DNA of 38,813 nt from an uncultured Clostridia bacterium (GCA_934155165.1 CAKPGS010000008.1:1-38813), one strand, 5' to 3'; positions 16,501 to 25,057 are shown, counted from the first letter of the stretch. Translations and numbers: made by a program. The notes: a model not told the origin generated them from the letters alone.

Positions 16501-19500
16501 ACAATTGGACTAGATTCATTGAATATTATACAAATTTCTTCAAAAATAATAGAAGAATTTAATATAGAAGTTGCACCTTCTCAATTGTATAAATTATTAA
16601 ATATAGAAAAATTAGCTAAATTTTTGGATAACAATGATTCAAAAAAATATAGTATTAAACACACCGAAAATAGAAGTGAATATTATGAGCTATCTTCTGC
16701 TCAAAAAAGAATATATTATGCTTCACAGTCATCTACAAATAAACTTGTTTATAATATATGTGGAGGTTTGTTATTTAACACAATTCTTGATAAATCAAAA
16801 ACAGAAGAAATATTTAACCGTTTAATTATAGCACATAGTAGTTTTAGAACTTGCTTTAAAATTATAGACGGAACACCAAAACAATACATTTTAGATACCG
16901 CTTCTATAAATATTGATGTGGTAAATACTACTAATGAAGAAGTACAAAATATTATAAATAAATTTCCAAAAGCCTTTGATTTAGAAGTTGCTCCATTACT
17001 TAGAGTTAAATTATATTATATTAATAATGAGCAAACACTTTTATTAATAGATTCTCATCATATTGTTTTAGATGGTACATCTTTGCAGATTTTAATAAAT
17101 GAATTTTGTAAAATGTACAATAATGAATCTACTGGCAATTTTGAAATTGATTATAAAGATTTTAGTATTTGGGAAAATAACTATAATTCTTCAAGCGAAT
17201 TCAAACTATTAGAGAATAATTGGAAAGAAAAATTCAATAATGTTGAAATTCCTGTTATTAATTTACCTTATGATTTTCCTGTTTCACAACAAAAAACTTT
17301 TAATGGAAATACATTACATACAACAATTTCTAATGAAACCTTTGAAAAAATAGAAGCACTTTCAAAAAAATACAATGTTACACCATACGTATTTTGTTTA
17401 ACTGTTTTTTATGTACTTTTATATAGATATACTGGTCAAAATAATATTATTATTGGAAGTCCTATTTCTGGTAGATTTTCAAAAGAATTAGAAAATATTA
17501 TAGGTATGTTTGTAAATAATATTCCATTGCAACTACAAATTAATTCTGATACTAAATTTGAAGAATTATTAAAAACTGTAAAAGAAAATGTTTTATTTGC
17601 AATGCAAAATCAACCATACCCTTATGATGCTTTAGTAAAACTACTAAATATAAACTCTAATACGAATTTGTTTGATGTAATGTTTACATATCAAAATGAA
17701 AATAGCGATTTGCCAATAATAGATGGCTCATCACCTAAAATGCTATATGCAAATACTAAGACTTCTAAGTTTAATTTATCTTTGGAAATTATACCTAATA
17801 CACACACATTAAATTTAGAATACAATACTGATTTATTTAAAGAAAATACTGTTCAAAACATATTAGAGCATTATATATATTTGTTAGAAAATATTTCAAA
17901 AAATTGTAACCCAAACATAGATACTTTAAATATGATTACCCCTAATGAACAATCACTATTATTAAAGTTTAACGCTACAGAAGGGCCTATAAACAATGAT
18001 ACCGTATCAGACTTAATTGAAAAACAAGTACATAATCATCCAGATGAAATTGCTGTTATCTGTGAAAATAAAACATTAACTTATAAACAATTAAATGAAA
18101 AAGCTAACAGTTTAGCAAACTATCTAATTAAAAATGGTGTTCATTCTAATGATATTGTGGCAATAATGACAAACCGTTCCTTTGAAACTATTGTATCTAT
18201 GCTTGCTATTATGAAAGCTGGTGGGGCATTTTTAAATATTGACCCAACATATCCTTTAGACAGAACAAAATATTATATAAGCAGTTGTAAAGCACAATAT
18301 GTTCTTACACAAAAAGAACTAAAAGAAATAGTTAAAGAAATTCCTAATTGTGTAGAAATTGATTTAGAAAATAATCCTATTTATGAAACTAATAAAGAAA
18401 ATCCAAAGGTACATAAAAACATGGAAGATTTGTCTTATATTATCTATACTTCAGGTTCAACAGGACTACCAAAAGGAGTTATGCTAAATCAAGTAGGCTT
18501 TACAAACATGGCAAAAGCAATGACCAGAGCTCTTGATTATTTAAGAGATGGAAAGCACCACACTTTACTTTCTGTTACATCTACACCTTTTGATATATTT
18601 GTATACGAAATAATTGTTTCATTAACACATGGATTAAGTATAGTAATGGCAAATAATGCAGAACACAGAAATCCCAAATTATTAGATACCCTAATAAAAC
18701 ACCACAATGTAGATGTAATGACAGTAACACCAAGTCTTATGAAAATTTTATATGATAACAGGGAACCAGATAGTTCTTTAAAACTTGTAAAAAATATGGT
18801 TTTCGGTGGCGAACCTTTACCAGAAAAATTTGTAAAAGACTTAAAAGCTTTAGCTGATGATATTACAGTATTTAACATATATGGCCCAAGTGAAATAACT
18901 ATATTATCTAATGTACAAAATTTAAACGGAGAAACAGAAATTACTACCGGTCCTCCAACAATGAATACACAAATGCACATTTTAGATAAAAATATGCAAC
19001 CTGTACCTATAGGCGTTGTAGGAGAAATATATATTTCTGGTATTCAAGTAGGTATTGGATATTTAGGCAACCCAGAACTTACAAATCAAAGATTCTTGCC
19101 AAACAAATTTGGTTCTGGAAGAATGTATCGTTCTGGTGATATTGGTAGATGGACCTTTGATGGAAAAATACAATGTCTTGGTAGAGTTGATAACCAAATA
19201 AAATTACGTGGTTTAAGAATTGAACTTGGAGAAATCGAAAATAAAATTGAACAAATACCGGGTGTTTCAGCCGCAATTGTTAATAAATTCAATATTGAAA
19301 GTAGAGAGTTTTTGTGTGGATATTATGTTACAGATGGTTCAAAAGAAGTTAAAGAGTCAGAAGTTAAATCTTATATAAAAAAATATCTACCACCTTATAT
19401 GGTACCAAGCTATATAATTCATTTAGATGAAATGCCTTATACAATAAATAGAAAAATTGATAGAAAAGCTTTGCCAGTTCCATCTTTAAATAAAAGCTTC

Positions 19501-20976
19501 AAAGAAGTAGACCCTAATCAATTTACAGACAATGAAGCAAAATTGATTCAAATATGGAAAAACATTTTGCACATTGAAAATATCTCTGTTGATGATAATT
19601 TCTTTGATATTGGAGGAGATTCAATATCTGCAATAAAAATGCAAATTGAAGCATTAAAATATGACTTTAACTTTGAATATGCAGATATATTTAATCATCC
19701 AACTATAAAGGAATTATCAGCAAAATTCAGAAAAGATAAATCATCTGATATTTATAAATATGATTATTCTAAAATTAATACTGTTTTAAGTAGAAATACC
19801 CTTGATTGTATTTCAACAATAAAAAAATTTGATGTTAAAAATATTTTATTAATAGGTTCTACTGGATTTTTAGGAATACATATACTAGAAGCATTTTTAA
19901 GAAATAATAATGGAGACATATATTGTCTAATTAGGCCTAAAGATAATCTAAATCCAGAAGTCAGATTAAAAGAAAAATTAGATTTTTATTTTGGAAAGGA
20001 TTTTTGGATAAAGAATAGAAATAGAATACATGTTATACAAGGTGATATTATATATGAAAATTTATCTTTATCCGATAAAGATTTACAACTATTAAAAAAT
20101 AATATTACAACCGTAATAAATTCTGGAGCTCTCGTAAAACATTATGGTCAAAGTCAATTATTTAATGATATAAATGTAAAAGGAACTCAAAATATTGTAG
20201 ATTTTTGTAAAAAACTAAACAAACGATTATTACATATTTCTACAATAAGTGTTTCTGGAAATGGCGAAAAAGATGAAACAATAATAGAAAATGCTGAAAA
20301 CATAAACAAAAAGAAAGTATTTAGAGAATCTTCTTTATATATCGATCAAAAAATATCAGGCGTTTATACAACAACAAAATATAAAGCAGAAATGATTGTT
20401 TTAAATGCAATTTTCGATGGACTTGATGCTCAAATATTAAGGATGGGAAACATAACCAATAGATATTCAGATGGTTGTTTTCAGCAAAATGCAAATGAAA
20501 ATGCATTTGCAAAAAGGCTAAAATCTTTTATTGAACTTGGATACTATCCAGGATACCTAAAATATCATGCTTTAGAATTTGGCCCTGTTGATTTGTGTAG
20601 TGAAGCTATAATAAAAATATTACAACATAATAGTAATTGCAATGTTTTACATATATATAATCCAAATTTATTAGCTATATCATTGCTTTTAAGTACTTTA
20701 AAAAAATTAAATTACAAATTAATTCCAGCTTCAGATAAAGAAATGAGCAATATCATTTCAAATATTATAATTAATGATTCTAAAAATGATATATTATCTG
20801 GAATTATACATGATCTTGATTCTGATAAAAATTTAATTTATACTACTAATGTTAGAGTTGAATATCAATTATCAGAATTATATTTAAAAAATATAGGTTT
20901 TTTATGGAAAAATATTGATGAAACATATATAATAAAATATATGAATTATTTTAAAAAAATTGGTTTTATAAAATAA
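13543..20976 (+). CDS. Two-module nonribosomal peptide synthetase with terminal reductase (C-A-T-C-A-T-R)
   Basis: A 2,477-residue synthetase. Domains in order: condensation C1 (about 13543-14860; HHILSDS at residues 131-137, last G of HHxxxDG replaced by S); adenylation A1 (about 14920-16370; TSGSTGKPKG, YGPSETT); carrier T1 (serine 992 in IGLDSL); condensation C2 (HHIVLDG from residue 1172); adenylation A2 (about 18000-19475; TSGSTGLPKG, YGPSEIT); carrier T2 (serine 2027 in GGDSI); thioester reductase R (about 19830-20976; GSTGFLG at 2105, Y2275 and K2279 in YTTTK). Such proteins load two amino acids, join them and release a dipeptide aldehyde using NAD(P)H. The leading C domain may first attach an acyl group. 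My reading of the specificity residues is DIFQIAGIF (A1) and DIYTVGIIL (A2); neither matches a code I can assign. Start: the ATG at 13543 follows AAGGATG; the in-frame ATG at 13462 precedes the promoter. No phosphopantetheinyl transferase is in view. Confidence 0.95.
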   Translation: MENLYELTNPQKSIWLTEQYYKGTSINNICGTAKLNFKIDFDILVKAINLVIKNNDCFRIKLITTNGIVKQRISNYKFVDIEIVDITNESKISSIQNSLISRIFDIDKNNLYKFKIYRLPDGKGGFILNIHHILSDSWSLGLICKEIIKAYNYLSGLSTEEPLASSYVDFCVAENNYLKSEKYKKDKEYWNTVFATIPEVASIPSKIKNHEDVSCVAERKTFVIDEKLNSKINDYCKKNKISEYNFFMSVYALYIGRVCNLTDFVIGTPILNRANFSEKNTIGMFISTQPLRVNIKNSNTFKDLTSTIASNSLSMLRHQRYPYENILQDLRKENNNLPNLYNILLSYQITKADTIGSDYSTEWTFNGNCADELQIHIEDLNNIGSLNIDYDFKTQKFTEDEIIDIHNRILYIINQVIENNEIELNNIEIVTEKEKEELLYSFNNTKLNYDKTKTIAELFETQAEKTPNNIALVFEGQTLTYKELNEKANQLAHYLRKTGITNNQIIAILVNRSFEMIIAILAVLKSGGAYIPVDPDYPDDRIAYMLEDSKANLILTQKSINKNLDSNKIFIDLDNEALYSGDTNNLENISNSDDLSYVIYTSGSTGKPKGVMLTQQSFANLYYGVLDKVKFLQDDFQHSIVSITTISFDIFAFESIISLTRGLKVFITNNIEQKVTQKLEKLIVENNIEIIQTTPSTMNFHIDSLTNKNSFSNLKYVILAGEQLPLSLVNKIKQISPNVTIYNGYGPSETTIFSTITDVTNLETITIGKPLANTQIYILDKNLNLLPKNCIGEIYIAGDGVGKGYLYKDLLTKEKFIDNKFNPGTIMYSVGDLGKWNDNGTIECKGRIDHQIKLRGLRIELGEIEESIEDFDKTNSTKAAVIVKNIQNNDKLIAFVSSKKKLDTSNLRNSLIEKLPTYMIPNEFVFLDSFPTTPNGKIDKIKLQNIELNFESDSYKKPQTETEKKLFNIVSELAQNTDFGINTDFFTIGLDSLNIIQISSKIIEEFNIEVAPSQLYKLLNIEKLAKFLDNNDSKKYSIKHTENRSEYYELSSAQKRIYYASQSSTNKLVYNICGGLLFNTILDKSKTEEIFNRLIIAHSSFRTCFKIIDGTPKQYILDTASINIDVVNTTNEEVQNIINKFPKAFDLEVAPLLRVKLYYINNEQTLLLIDSHHIVLDGTSLQILINEFCKMYNNESTGNFEIDYKDFSIWENNYNSSSEFKLLENNWKEKFNNVEIPVINLPYDFPVSQQKTFNGNTLHTTISNETFEKIEALSKKYNVTPYVFCLTVFYVLLYRYTGQNNIIIGSPISGRFSKELENIIGMFVNNIPLQLQINSDTKFEELLKTVKENVLFAMQNQPYPYDALVKLLNINSNTNLFDVMFTYQNENSDLPIIDGSSPKMLYANTKTSKFNLSLEIIPNTHTLNLEYNTDLFKENTVQNILEHYIYLLENISKNCNPNIDTLNMITPNEQSLLLKFNATEGPINNDTVSDLIEKQVHNHPDEIAVICENKTLTYKQLNEKANSLANYLIKNGVHSNDIVAIMTNRSFETIVSMLAIMKAGGAFLNIDPTYPLDRTKYYISSCKAQYVLTQKELKEIVKEIPNCVEIDLENNPIYETNKENPKVHKNMEDLSYIIYTSGSTGLPKGVMLNQVGFTNMAKAMTRALDYLRDGKHHTLLSVTSTPFDIFVYEIIVSLTHGLSIVMANNAEHRNPKLLDTLIKHHNVDVMTVTPSLMKILYDNREPDSSLKLVKNMVFGGEPLPEKFVKDLKALADDITVFNIYGPSEITILSNVQNLNGETEITTGPPTMNTQMHILDKNMQPVPIGVVGEIYISGIQVGIGYLGNPELTNQRFLPNKFGSGRMYRSGDIGRWTFDGKIQCLGRVDNQIKLRGLRIELGEIENKIEQIPGVSAAIVNKFNIESREFLCGYYVTDGSKEVKESEVKSYIKKYLPPYMVPSYIIHLDEMPYTINRKIDRKALPVPSLNKSFKEVDPNQFTDNEAKLIQIWKNILHIENISVDDNFFDIGGDSISAIKMQIEALKYDFNFEYADIFNHPTIKELSAKFRKDKSSDIYKYDYSKINTVLSRNTLDCISTIKKFDVKNILLIGSTGFLGIHILEAFLRNNNGDIYCLIRPKDNLNPEVRLKEKLDFYFGKDFWIKNRNRIHVIQGDIIYENLSLSDKDLQLLKNNITTVINSGALVKHYGQSQLFNDINVKGTQNIVDFCKKLNKRLLHISTISVSGNGEKDETIIENAENINKKKVFRESSLYIDQKISGVYTTTKYKAEMIVLNAIFDGLDAQILRMGNITNRYSDGCFQQNANENAFAKRLKSFIELGYYPGYLKYHALEFGPVDLCSEAIIKILQHNSNCNVLHIYNPNLLAISLLLSTLKKLNYKLIPASDKEMSNIISNIIINDSKNDILSGIIHDLDSDKNLIYTTNVRVEYQLSELYLKNIGFLWKNIDETYIIKYMNYFKKIGFIK

Positions 20977-20991
20977 AGAAAGGATATAATT

Positions 20992-22800
20992 ATGAACTCT
21001 TTAACCATATCTCAAATTTTATTATCTTTATCAACATTAACAATTTTGTTTATGTTATATTATGTATTAAAAAAGAAACCTTTAGTGCAGTTGCAAAAAA
21101 TATTTGCAACTGCACTAGTATGTGTGTTAATTGTTAGTACAGGCGTTCTTATTCAATCTATTTGCAAAACATATTTTAATATTAATCCAGTACCATTTGA
21201 AAGCTATATATACATTGGAACATGTTTTTTACCTGTTAGTATTTTCTTTACTGCTCTTGCATTTAACAACACAAAATTAAAATTTAAATTAAAATACATT
21301 TTAGTTTTTATAATACCTGTAATTTCTATTATTATGGTATGGACTAACAACTATCATCACTTATTTTACAAAGAATATTCTAGTAATCTTGGCGAAATGA
21401 AATACGGAAATTATTTTAATATACATACAATATATACATACGGTCTACTCATAATTAGTATAATTATGTTATTAAAAAATTCAATTAAAAATTCTGGTTT
21501 ATTTTCTAAACAATCACTATTAATATGTACTGGTACAGCAATATGTTTAATAATAAATATTATTGGAACTTTAGGAATACTTAATTTATCAATTTTTGCC
21601 ACACCAATTAGTTTTTCTATTGCTATGTTATTTTACGCTATCGCAATATTTAAATTTAATTTTTTGAGTGTTGCACCTATAGCTCTACAAAAGGTCGTAG
21701 ATAGAATTTCTGATAGTTATATAGTTTTAGATGAAAATAATAATATAACAGATTTTAATCATACTTTAACAACTACTTTTAACACCTCTGAAAAAGAAAT
21801 ACGTAAATCAAGTTTATTAAATTTAATAAATAAATTAAAATTAAATATAGATACAAAAAAATTATTAGAACTTATTAATCAGGCAAAGAAAACTAGACAT
21901 ACAGTTAGAATCGAGAAAGAATTAAAACCAATAAACAAATACTTCAATGTAGAAATTTGTAGTATATATTCTGAAGATATGTATTTAGGTACTTTAATAT
22001 TATTAAAAGATATCACTCAACATATCGAGGATATGCATACAATTCAAGATAACCAAGATAGATTAGTTGAAAAAGAGCGTTTAGCTTCTCTTGGTCAATT
22101 AATTGGTGGTATTTCACACAACTTGAAGACCCCTATAATGTCAATTTCAGGTGCAGCTGAAGGTATTAGTGATTTAATAAAAGAATATGATGCTTCTATT
22201 GGTGATCCTGAAGTTACAAACGAAGATCATCATGAAATTGCAAACGATATGAGAAAATGGGTTGAAAAAATAAGAGAATATACAGAATATATGTCTGATA
22301 TTATTACAGCTGTTAAAGGTCAAGCTGTTACCTTATCTTCTGATAATGATGTTGACTTTACTATTGATGAACTTATAAAACGTGTAGATATTTTAATGAA
22401 ACATGAATTAAAAAATGCCTTAATTACTTTGAATACTCAAGTTTCTATTGATAGAAATACAACTTTAGATGGTGATGTAAATAGTTTAGTCCAGGTTGTT
22501 AATAACCTTATTTCAAATGCTATACAAGCTTATGAAGGAAAAACTGGCGAGCAAATTAACCTTATTATAGATAAAATAGATATTAATTTAGTTATTAAAG
22601 TTCAAGACTTTGGTTCAGGAATGAGCAAAGAAGTACAACAAAAACTATTTAAAGAAATGATAACAACTAAAGGAAAAAATGGTTCAGGACTTGGATTATT
22701 TATGTCATACTCTACAATAAAATCTAACTTCAAAGGAGACCTTTCTTTCGAAACAGAAGAAGGCAAAGGAACAACCTTTACAATAAAAATCCCAATGTAA
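20992..22800 (+). CDS. Sensor histidine kinase, 7TM-PAS-kinase
   Basis: A 602-residue membrane sensor. The first 225 residues hold about seven hydrophobic segments of the histidine-kinase N-terminal 7TM type, including a WTNNYHHLFY segment typical of that region. A PAS domain follows (about 235-345), then the kinase: H-box with H376 in GGISHNLKTP, N-box NNLISNAIQAY, G1 DFGSGMS and G2 GSGLGLFMSY. It should phosphorylate a response regulator in reply to a signal at or in the membrane. It begins 15 bases after the synthetase stop, with AAAGGAT as its own ribosome-binding site and no promoter or terminator between, so the two are almost surely one operon. No response regulator lies beside it; the HD-GYP regulator at 25095 is the nearest. 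A perfect 15-bp inverted repeat lies inside its early coding region. Confidence 0.9.
   Translation: MNSLTISQILLSLSTLTILFMLYYVLKKKPLVQLQKIFATALVCVLIVSTGVLIQSICKTYFNINPVPFESYIYIGTCFLPVSIFFTALAFNNTKLKFKLKYILVFIIPVISIIMVWTNNYHHLFYKEYSSNLGEMKYGNYFNIHTIYTYGLLIISIIMLLKNSIKNSGLFSKQSLLICTGTAICLIINIIGTLGILNLSIFATPISFSIAMLFYAIAIFKFNFLSVAPIALQKVVDRISDSYIVLDENNNITDFNHTLTTTFNTSEKEIRKSSLLNLINKLKLNIDTKKLLELINQAKKTRHTVRIEKELKPINKYFNVEICSIYSEDMYLGTLILLKDITQHIEDMHTIQDNQDRLVEKERLASLGQLIGGISHNLKTPIMSISGAAEGISDLIKEYDASIGDPEVTNEDHHEIANDMRKWVEKIREYTEYMSDIITAVKGQAVTLSSDNDVDFTIDELIKRVDILMKHELKNALITLNTQVSIDRNTTLDGDVNSLVQVVNNLISNAIQAYEGKTGEQINLIIDKIDINLVIKVQDFGSGMSKEVQQKLFKEMITTKGKNGSGLGLFMSYSTIKSNFKGDLSFETEEGKGTTFTIKIPM
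21083..21117 (+). other. Perfect 15-bp hairpin inside the kinase coding region
   Basis: TAGTGCAGTTGCAAA and its exact complement TTTGCAACTGCACTA surround a 5-base loop (AAATA), about 90 bases after the kinase start codon. No T run follows, so it is not an ordinary terminator. In mRNA it would be one of the most stable structures in this AT-rich region. Confidence 0.6.
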
Positions 22801-22815
22801 AACATTGGGATTTTT
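22785..22815 (+). terminator. Terminator of the synthetase-kinase operon
   Basis: AAAAATCCCAATGT and ACATTGGGATTTTT form a 14-bp stem with a 3-base loop, followed by a T-rich tail. The kinase stop codon lies within the hairpin. Confidence 0.88.
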
Positions 22816-22851
22816 ATTGTATTATAAATAATTTTACTTTCTAATTTATGC

Positions 22852-22880
22852 GGGTCGCCCTAAGGACGCCGACCCCTACA
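22852..22880 (-). repeat. REP-like palindrome, copy 5 (GGGTCG type)
   Basis: GGGTCG and CGACCC enclose an inner part that can also pair (CCT/AGG). CCTACA follows; the minus strand reads TGTAG then the hairpin. It lies between two terminators. Confidence 0.65.
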
Positions 22881-22881
22881 C

Positions 22882-22913
22882 AAAAAACCAGGAATTGCCC
22901 TTCCTGGTTTTTT
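22882..22913. terminator. Two-way terminator before the end of alaS
   Basis: AAAAAACCAGGAA and TTCCTGGTTTTTT form a 13-bp stem with a 6-base loop. The A run and T run on either side let it work in both directions; it serves the minus-strand alaS gene and backs up the operon terminator at 22785. Confidence 0.8.
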
Positions 22914-22989
22914 ATTGCGTACTTTTTTGCATAACATACTGCAACAATGCTGTTATTATTGTATATTATATTTATTTCTTTGTCAAATA

Positions 22990-24771
22990 TTACTCAAGAA
23001 TTGCTTTAATTCTTCTTACTCCTGCACTTGATGATTCTTCTTTTTTTATTTTAAAGTGTCCTAGCTTTCCTGTTGATTCAACATGTGGTCCTCCACATAA
23101 TTCTTTTGAAACGTCTCCTATGCTATATACTGTTACTTCATTTGGATATTTTTCTATAAACATGCATTCTGCTCCAGATTTTAATGCTTCATCTTTGCTC
23201 ATTTTTTCACAAGTTACTGTTAAGTCTTCTTGTATCCATTTATTTACTAGTTCCTCTACTTGTGCCTTTTCTTCTGGTGTTAATTTATGGTCACAGTTAA
23301 AGTCAAAACGTAATCTCTCTGCTGTAATATTTGAACCTCTTTGATGTACATCTTGTCCTACAACAACTTTTAACGCTGCATTTAACAAGTGTGTTGCAGT
23401 GTGATATTTTGTTTCTTGCTCTCCTGTTGAAGCAAGACCACCTTTAAAAGCTCCTGCAGGTGCTTTAGATTTTTCTTGATGTTCTTTAAATTTTTTGTTA
23501 AATCCTTCTACATCAACTTTTAATCCTTGTTCTTTAGCAAGTTCTTCTGTAAGTTCTACTGGGAAACCAAATGTATCGTATAATCTAAAACTTGATTCTC
23601 CATCTATAATGTTACTTCCATTTAATTTTTTTACTACTTTATCAAATTCTTTTATACCTAAATTTATAGTCTTTTCAAATTTTTGAATTTCTTTATTTAA
23701 CTCTGTTAAAATAAATTCCTTAGATTTTACAAGTTCTGTATAATAATCTCCATATATTTCATCTATGTAGTGCTCTGCAATTTTTATAATTACATCATTT
23801 GAAATTTCAAGCTTTTTAGCATGTCTTACAGCTCTTCTTATAAGTCTACGAAGTATATAGCCTGCTCCAACATTTGATGGAACTAAATGCTTTTCATCTC
23901 CTAATAACATTACACTTGTTCTAATATGGTCTGCTATAATTCTTATTGAACGTGTTGATTCTTCATCTTCTTTATATTTTTTTCCAGATTCTTTTTCTAA
24001 AATTTCAATAACACCTTTAAATAAGTCTGTTAAATATACATCTCCATCTTCTGTATTTAAAAATGCTAAAATTCTTTCTAATCCCCAACCTGTATCGACA
24101 TTCTTCTTTTCTAGTAAAATGTATTTATCATCTTCTACTCTTTCATATTGCATAAATACATCGTTACCTATTTCAACAAATCTACCACAATCACAAGCTG
24201 GCGAACAGTCTGGTCCGCATGGCTCTTTATCTGTTATATAAAACATTTCACTATCTGGTCCACATGGTCCTCTATCTAATTCCCACCAGTTTTCACTTTT
24301 TGGTAAATAATATACATTTTCTGGTAAGAAACCAGATTTTTCTCTAAATTTGGCTGTTTCTTCATCTCTTGGAACTAAATTATTTCCTTCAAAAACTGTT
24401 GCTGCAAGTCTTTCTATTGGAATTTCAAAAACCTCTGTTAAAAGTTCATAACTCCATTTTGTACGTTCTTCTTTGAAATAATCTCCTAAACTCCAACTTC
24501 CCATCATTTCAAAAAATGTTGCATGACTAGAATCTCCAACTTCTTCTATATCATTTGTTCTAACACAACCTTGAACATTGCAAAGTCTTTTTCCTTGTGG
24601 ATGTTCCTTTCCTAAAAGATATGGCATAAGAGGTTGCATTCCTGCAACATTAAATAACACTCCTGTTGTTCCATCTCCTATTAAAGAAGCTGCACCAATA
24701 TCAACATGTCCACGTTTTTTATAAAAATCAAGCCAAGCTAAACGAAGCTCTTTTGATGTCATTTTTTTCAT
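22990..24771 (-). CDS. alaS: Alanyl-tRNA synthetase, short form without the C-terminal domain
   Basis: A 593-residue AlaRS that joins alanine to tRNA-Ala. The class II catalytic core and tRNA-recognition part fill about residues 1-430, and the editing domain is present with its zinc ligands: HTATH (457-461), C559 and H563 in CGGPH. The protein ends right after the editing domain, so the DHHA1/C-Ala region, which takes the usual bacterial enzyme to about 870 residues, is absent. The coding region ends in a clean stop and no further AlaRS frame is seen downstream. A cysteine-rich insertion (C185, C189, C193, C195) follows the GPCGPDSE motif and may bind zinc. AAAGGAG precedes the ATG and a consensus promoter lies upstream; no T-box leader was found. 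Shortened AlaRS forms are known in some bacterial lineages, so it need not be broken. Confidence 0.95.
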   Translation of the reverse strand: MKKMTSKELRLAWLDFYKKRGHVDIGAASLIGDGTTGVLFNVAGMQPLMPYLLGKEHPQGKRLCNVQGCVRTNDIEEVGDSSHATFFEMMGSWSLGDYFKEERTKWSYELLTEVFEIPIERLAATVFEGNNLVPRDEETAKFREKSGFLPENVYYLPKSENWWELDRGPCGPDSEMFYITDKEPCGPDCSPACDCGRFVEIGNDVFMQYERVEDDKYILLEKKNVDTGWGLERILAFLNTEDGDVYLTDLFKGVIEILEKESGKKYKEDEESTRSIRIIADHIRTSVMLLGDEKHLVPSNVGAGYILRRLIRRAVRHAKKLEISNDVIIKIAEHYIDEIYGDYYTELVKSKEFILTELNKEIQKFEKTINLGIKEFDKVVKKLNGSNIIDGESSFRLYDTFGFPVELTEELAKEQGLKVDVEGFNKKFKEHQEKSKAPAGAFKGGLASTGEQETKYHTATHLLNAALKVVVGQDVHQRGSNITAERLRFDFNCDHKLTPEEKAQVEELVNKWIQEDLTVTCEKMSKDEALKSGAECMFIEKYPNEVTVYSIGDVSKELCGGPHVESTGKLGHFKIKKEESSSAGVRRIKAILE

Positions 24772-24802
24772 TAAACTATCTCCTTTATAACATTTTTCCG
24801 TA

Positions 24803-24831
24803 ATTATATCTCAAATTATGCCAAAAATCAA
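24803..24831 (-). promoter_or_regulatory. Promoter of alaS
   Basis: On the minus strand: TTGATT, 17 bases, TATAAT, ending 31 bases before the start codon. Confidence 0.7.
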
Positions 24832-24863
24832 GATTTTTGTTCCTTTAAAAAAACCTCCTGGCT

Positions 24864-24885
24864 GGCAGAGACGTCCGCCCCTACA
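24864..24885 (-). repeat. REP-like palindrome, copy 6 (GGCAGA type)
   Basis: GGCAGA and TCCGCC pair over six positions (one G-U pair on the minus strand) around GACG. CCTACA follows; the minus strand reads TGTAGG then the hairpin. More divergent than the other copies. Confidence 0.55.
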
Positions 24886-24913
24886 GCATTTTTATATTAT
24901 ATTTTTTATTTTT

Positions 24914-24937
24914 GGGCACGGAGCACTGTGCCCCTAC
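24914..24937 (-). repeat. REP-like palindrome, copy 7 (GGGCACGG type)
   Basis: GGGCACGG and CTGTGCCC pair over eight positions around AGCA, then CCTAC. On the minus strand GTAG precedes the hairpin. It forms a close pair with the copy at 24864, in the same orientation. Confidence 0.7.
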
Positions 24938-25028
24938 GATATATGAATAGTAAATTTTTATTTATTGGTATTTTTTTGTGTTTTTCGCCTTTTTTCTGTT
25001 TTTTTCTCTTATTTTTTTTAAAAAGTTA

Positions 25029-25057
25029 TTGCTTTTCTGTTTGTTACCCGATATAAT
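25029..25057 (+). promoter_or_regulatory. Promoter of the HD-GYP response regulator gene
   Basis: TTGCTT, 17 bases, TATAAT, ending 37 bases before the ATG; a strong AAGGAGGT follows. Confidence 0.6.

Noticed and set aside
18537..18980. 147-codon minus-strand frame inside the synthetase
   Set aside because: It is antisense to the A2 domain, whose motifs are intact.
22895..23344. 149-codon open frame on the plus strand
   Set aside because: It lies antisense to the end of alaS, has no ribosome-binding site and has the composition of a reverse-complement shadow.
24772..24850. T-box riboswitch upstream of alaS
   Set aside because: The leader after the promoter is only about 25 bases and no T-box conserved core is visible.
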